56,005 bases of DNA from Archaeoglobales archaeon (GTDB lineage: Archaea; Halobacteriota; Archaeoglobi; Archaeoglobales; Archaeoglobaceae): assembly GCA_003662995.1 (NCBI GenBank), contig QMZC01000002.1:1-56005 (forward strand), given 5' to 3'. Below the pieces are notes generated by a model, which was given only the letters and a program-made list of their open reading frames with translations, was not told the DNA's origin and made no database searches. Positions 54,153 to 56,005 of this stretch are shown one piece after another. The stretch's first letter is position 1. The number at the start of each line of letters is the position of its first letter. The position numbers and the translations under genes were made by a program.

Positions 54153-54959
54153 TCACCACCTCAAATACCTACAACAACTGTCGAAGGGGTTGCCAAATTC
54201 TCTCCTTCTAAGAACCTCCTTTAATGGCTGTGGATACCTTCCGAGAACTTTTTGATTTCTCGGGCAATCCCAGTACCTCAGATCAGGCGTTACTGCAATT
54301 CCGCAAATACCAGCAACACAGCCAGTCTCAACGCAAGTAGTAGGGGTGATTACGTACTTACTAGCGTATTCCTTGACTTCCAACCACTTCGTAAAGCTTA
54401 CAGCCTTCTTAGACTTCCCGAATGGCTGGTATAGAGTTATGTTTAGCATTGTGCAGCCGTACTTTCTGCAAAGGTCGATGACATGGTCGATACAATGCAT
54501 GTTTTCTTTTGTTAGAGTAAAACCAATGGATCGTCTAATTCTGTGTTTTTGTAAGCATTTAAGAGCTTTAATCGCTCTGTCGTAGCTACCCTTTCCACGT
54601 ATCCTGTCGTGGGTCTCTCTGTCTCCATCTATGCTCACCTGAATTCCATCACATTCTTCAAACACTTCGATGTATTTTGGTACAAGCATACCATTTGTGC
54701 TGAGCACTATTCTGCCCTGAAGATCTCTTATGAGATTACATAACTCTTCAAATTTGGAATACATCAGAGGCTCACCACCGCCCAAGATTATGGTGTAATC
54801 ATCGAGTGGAAAGTCGGTGGCAAGAAAATCTTCGCAAATCCTCTTTACAACATTCAGTGGGATCTCACCTCTCTTGCCGTCGTACTGCTTGAAATAGCAG
54901 TGTTTACAGCTTAGCTGGCATGCAGAAATTACGTGGAGATTTAGCCAGTTCTCAACCAT
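54153..54959 (-). CDS. Radical SAM / SPASM-type maturase
   Basis: 268 residues. The radical SAM cluster motif is CQLSCKHC (Cys 14, 18, 21), with GGGEPLMY near 60-67 for SAM binding. The C-terminal CVETGCVAGICG ... YWDCPRN ... DSCCRYLRW resembles a SPASM/twitch auxiliary-cluster region, as in enzymes that modify peptides (PqqE, sactipeptide maturases). The frame stops at TGA 54153, but the same frame continues YCGCCVCEIRRQ, like a normal SPASM end (..YCGGGC..), so the stop may have truncated it. It overlaps the upstream gene closely (gap 1 nt). Confidence 0.85.
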   Translation of the reverse strand: MVENWLNLHVISACQLSCKHCYFKQYDGKRGEIPLNVVKRICEDFLATDFPLDDYTIILGGGEPLMYSKFEELCNLIRDLQGRIVLSTNGMLVPKYIEVFEECDGIQVSIDGDRETHDRIRGKGSYDRAIKALKCLQKHRIRRSIGFTLTKENMHCIDHVIDLCRKYGCTMLNITLYQPFGKSKKAVSFTKWLEVKEYASKYVITPTTCVETGCVAGICGIAVTPDLRYWDCPRNQKVLGRYPQPLKEVLRRREFGNPFDSCCRYLRW

Positions 54960-54960
54960 C

Positions 54961-55881
54961 TCAATTCTCTCCTCTTTTCCATCTCCAGCTTTTTGTTATG
55001 TCTACTCCCCCATACGTTCTTCTAACCTCATACTGTACCATCTCTCTCGGTAAAAACGCGTTTAGGTTATCTGGATCAGGAAATATTCGGTAAAAGTAAC
55101 GTGAAGCTATTTTTCCCATCCTATTTACGTTTCTCAAATATCGTTCTAATTGATGTTTATCGTTGGGCTCTCTGATCGGGTACATCATTTTGATGATGAA
55201 ATCTGGATTTATTTCGTGCAGAAGTTTGCACATTTTCTCGAAAATAATCTCATTTATGGCTGAAAAGAGGATTATAGGAACTCCAATTAAACCTTCAAAA
55301 GTTTCAGTGGCTAATTTCAGTGCATCTATTACATGCCGATTGCTGTAGCCTCCAGTATACCACTTGTGCCACTCATCGTCTATATTGCGGAAGGATATGT
55401 CGATTCTATCGAGATTCAACTTGTTAACTTTTTCGATGAAGTTCTCGTCGATAAGATATCCGTTCGTCTCAAGACTGATCGTATAATCGGTTTTTCTTTT
55501 TAGACTCGCAATCAATTTGAGCACTTCTACTTTTTGAAGTAGCGGTTCTCCTCCACTTATCACAAACAGTGTAGGTAGGGGCACATCTAAATGCATTAAG
55601 TTTGACGAATCAATTATTTCATTGATGGATACAGTTATTGGCATCGCTTTGTTGAGAGGTTGAAACTTGTTGGTACACCACTTGCAATCCCAGTTACACC
55701 CCCATAACTTAATATCAAGTATCTGAAATACTCCATTCACAGATCTGTACAAAAAAGGGTAGATAATCAGCTCATCGTTATTCTCAAAAAACTTATTTAG
55801 GTTGGTAAGATTAAACGGTGGTATACCAACTATTGCAGCACTGAGGGCGGCAGTGGTTTTAACGAAATTTCGCCTTGACAT
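54961..55881 (-). CDS. Radical SAM protein with a Tat-like N-terminus
   Basis: About 306 residues. The start is MSRRNFVKTTAALSAAIVGIPPF, which matches a twin-arginine signal (S-RR-x-F-x-K plus hydrophobic stretch). The radical SAM motif CNWDCKWC (Cys 62, 66, 69), GGEPLLQ near 111 and ETNGYLID near 142 follow. It resembles the pyruvate-formate-lyase-activating branch. Radical SAM enzymes normally act in the cytoplasm, so the signal is odd. ATG 55881 is preferred over GTG 55890. Confidence 0.8.
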   Translation of the reverse strand: MSRRNFVKTTAALSAAIVGIPPFNLTNLNKFFENNDELIIYPFLYRSVNGVFQILDIKLWGCNWDCKWCTNKFQPLNKAMPITVSINEIIDSSNLMHLDVPLPTLFVISGGEPLLQKVEVLKLIASLKRKTDYTISLETNGYLIDENFIEKVNKLNLDRIDISFRNIDDEWHKWYTGGYSNRHVIDALKLATETFEGLIGVPIILFSAINEIIFEKMCKLLHEINPDFIIKMMYPIREPNDKHQLERYLRNVNRMGKIASRYFYRIFPDPDNLNAFLPREMVQYEVRRTYGGVDITKSWRWKRGEN

Positions 55882-55882
55882 C

Positions 55883-56005
55883 TTAACCACTGATCAGCAA
55901 GAAATCCCCAATCTTTAGATTGTTGGGATGAATTGCGTCCAATCCTAAAACTTTTTCCTCAACAAATAACTTTGAGTGGGTGGGGCATTTAGCGCTCTGC
56001 GCTAA
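55883..56005 (-). CDS. 3' end of an unknown gene at the window edge
   Basis: Forty codons open from the right edge: AKCPTHSKLFVEEKVLGLDA and IHPNNLKIGDFLLISG, then TAA 55883. Only the end is visible and I do not recognise the family. Its stop overlaps the start of the radical SAM gene, so it is the upstream member of the same operon. Confidence 0.5.
   Translation of the reverse strand, partial: LAQSAKCPTHSKLFVEEKVLGLDAIHPNNLKIGDFLLISG

Noticed and set aside
54150-54156. TGA as a selenocysteine codon between the SPASM enzyme and the Cys-rich ORF
   Set aside because: No sign of selenocysteine machinery in the window; a truncating stop or the overlap with a GGTGGTGA ribosome site is simpler.

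Overview
The window is a piece of an archaeal chromosome, most likely from the Archaeoglobales (an Archaeoglobus profundus or Ferroglobus-like organism). The archaeal genes are aIF5B, aIF1A, eL8/eS28/eL24/eL42/eS27, Gins51, the family D DNA polymerase large subunit, Trm56 and SepF. The lineage is suggested by 4-hydroxybutyryl-CoA dehydratase, an acyl-CoA dehydrogenase, DUF39/NIL-ferredoxin homocysteine genes, ribose-1,5-bisphosphate isomerase and an EhaR-like HAD protein. The DNA is AT-rich by eye, Arg is mostly AGA/AGG, and many genes have either a box A about 25 nt before the ATG (leaderless) or a GGTGA/GGAGG ribosome binding site. The species is an inference; no search was possible.

Layout. 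0-10.4 kb: a TiaS-like tail, argG, an acyl-CoA dehydrogenase, a cNMP/CBS/DUF294 regulator with a DnaQ-type exonuclease, a two-gene sodium:solute symporter of unusually high GC, and polD large subunit. 10.4-14 kb: an accessory patch with palindromes, a broken Cys-rich halocin-C8-like precursor, a polytopic membrane protein and a broken LolA-like lipoprotein. 14-31.4 kb: core genes, comprising thrC, aIF1A-tyrS, a SpoVG homologue, a UppS-like/PUA/beta-helix operon divergent from a DUF92 protein, a membrane Lon-like protease, Sua5, eS27-eL42-Gins51, argF, the homocysteine trio, a deoxyribosyltransferase-like/QueF-L fusion, EhaR-like, a PfkB kinase and trm56.

31.5-36.4 kb is a mobile island. It has 18-bp perfect terminal inverted repeats and flanking 8-bp repeats (TAAAAAAG). 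Inside are a dead IS6-like transposase, a dead tyrosine recombinase, a methylase-specificity fusion, a putative restriction endonuclease with no normal start codon, a broken zinc-ribbon gene and three related attC-like hairpin repeats. The recombinase faces away from the gene+hairpin units, which is an integron-like layout. The island sits between trm56 and pycB, ending about 20-40 bp before pycB.

36.4-50.2 kb returns to core genes: pycB (without a biotin domain), an acyl-CoA synthetase, sepF-zpr1, a frameshifted sfsA, DUF22, R15P isomerase, 4-hydroxybutyryl-CoA dehydratase, and the conserved operon eL8-eS28-eL24-ndk-infB. 50.3-56 kb is a second accessory region, all on the minus strand: two radical SAM enzymes (one with a Tat-like N-terminus, one SPASM-type), a Cys-rich protein, a three-repeat membrane-anchored protein and two paralogous lipoproteins, several of them frameshifted. 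It looks like a peptide- or protein-modification locus in partial decay, and is the best candidate for an undescribed system along with the integron-like island.

Frameshifts and stops are concentrated in the accessory regions and are almost absent from the long core genes, so I read most as real decay. A few lie in homopolymers (G5, A5, T7) and could be sequence errors.
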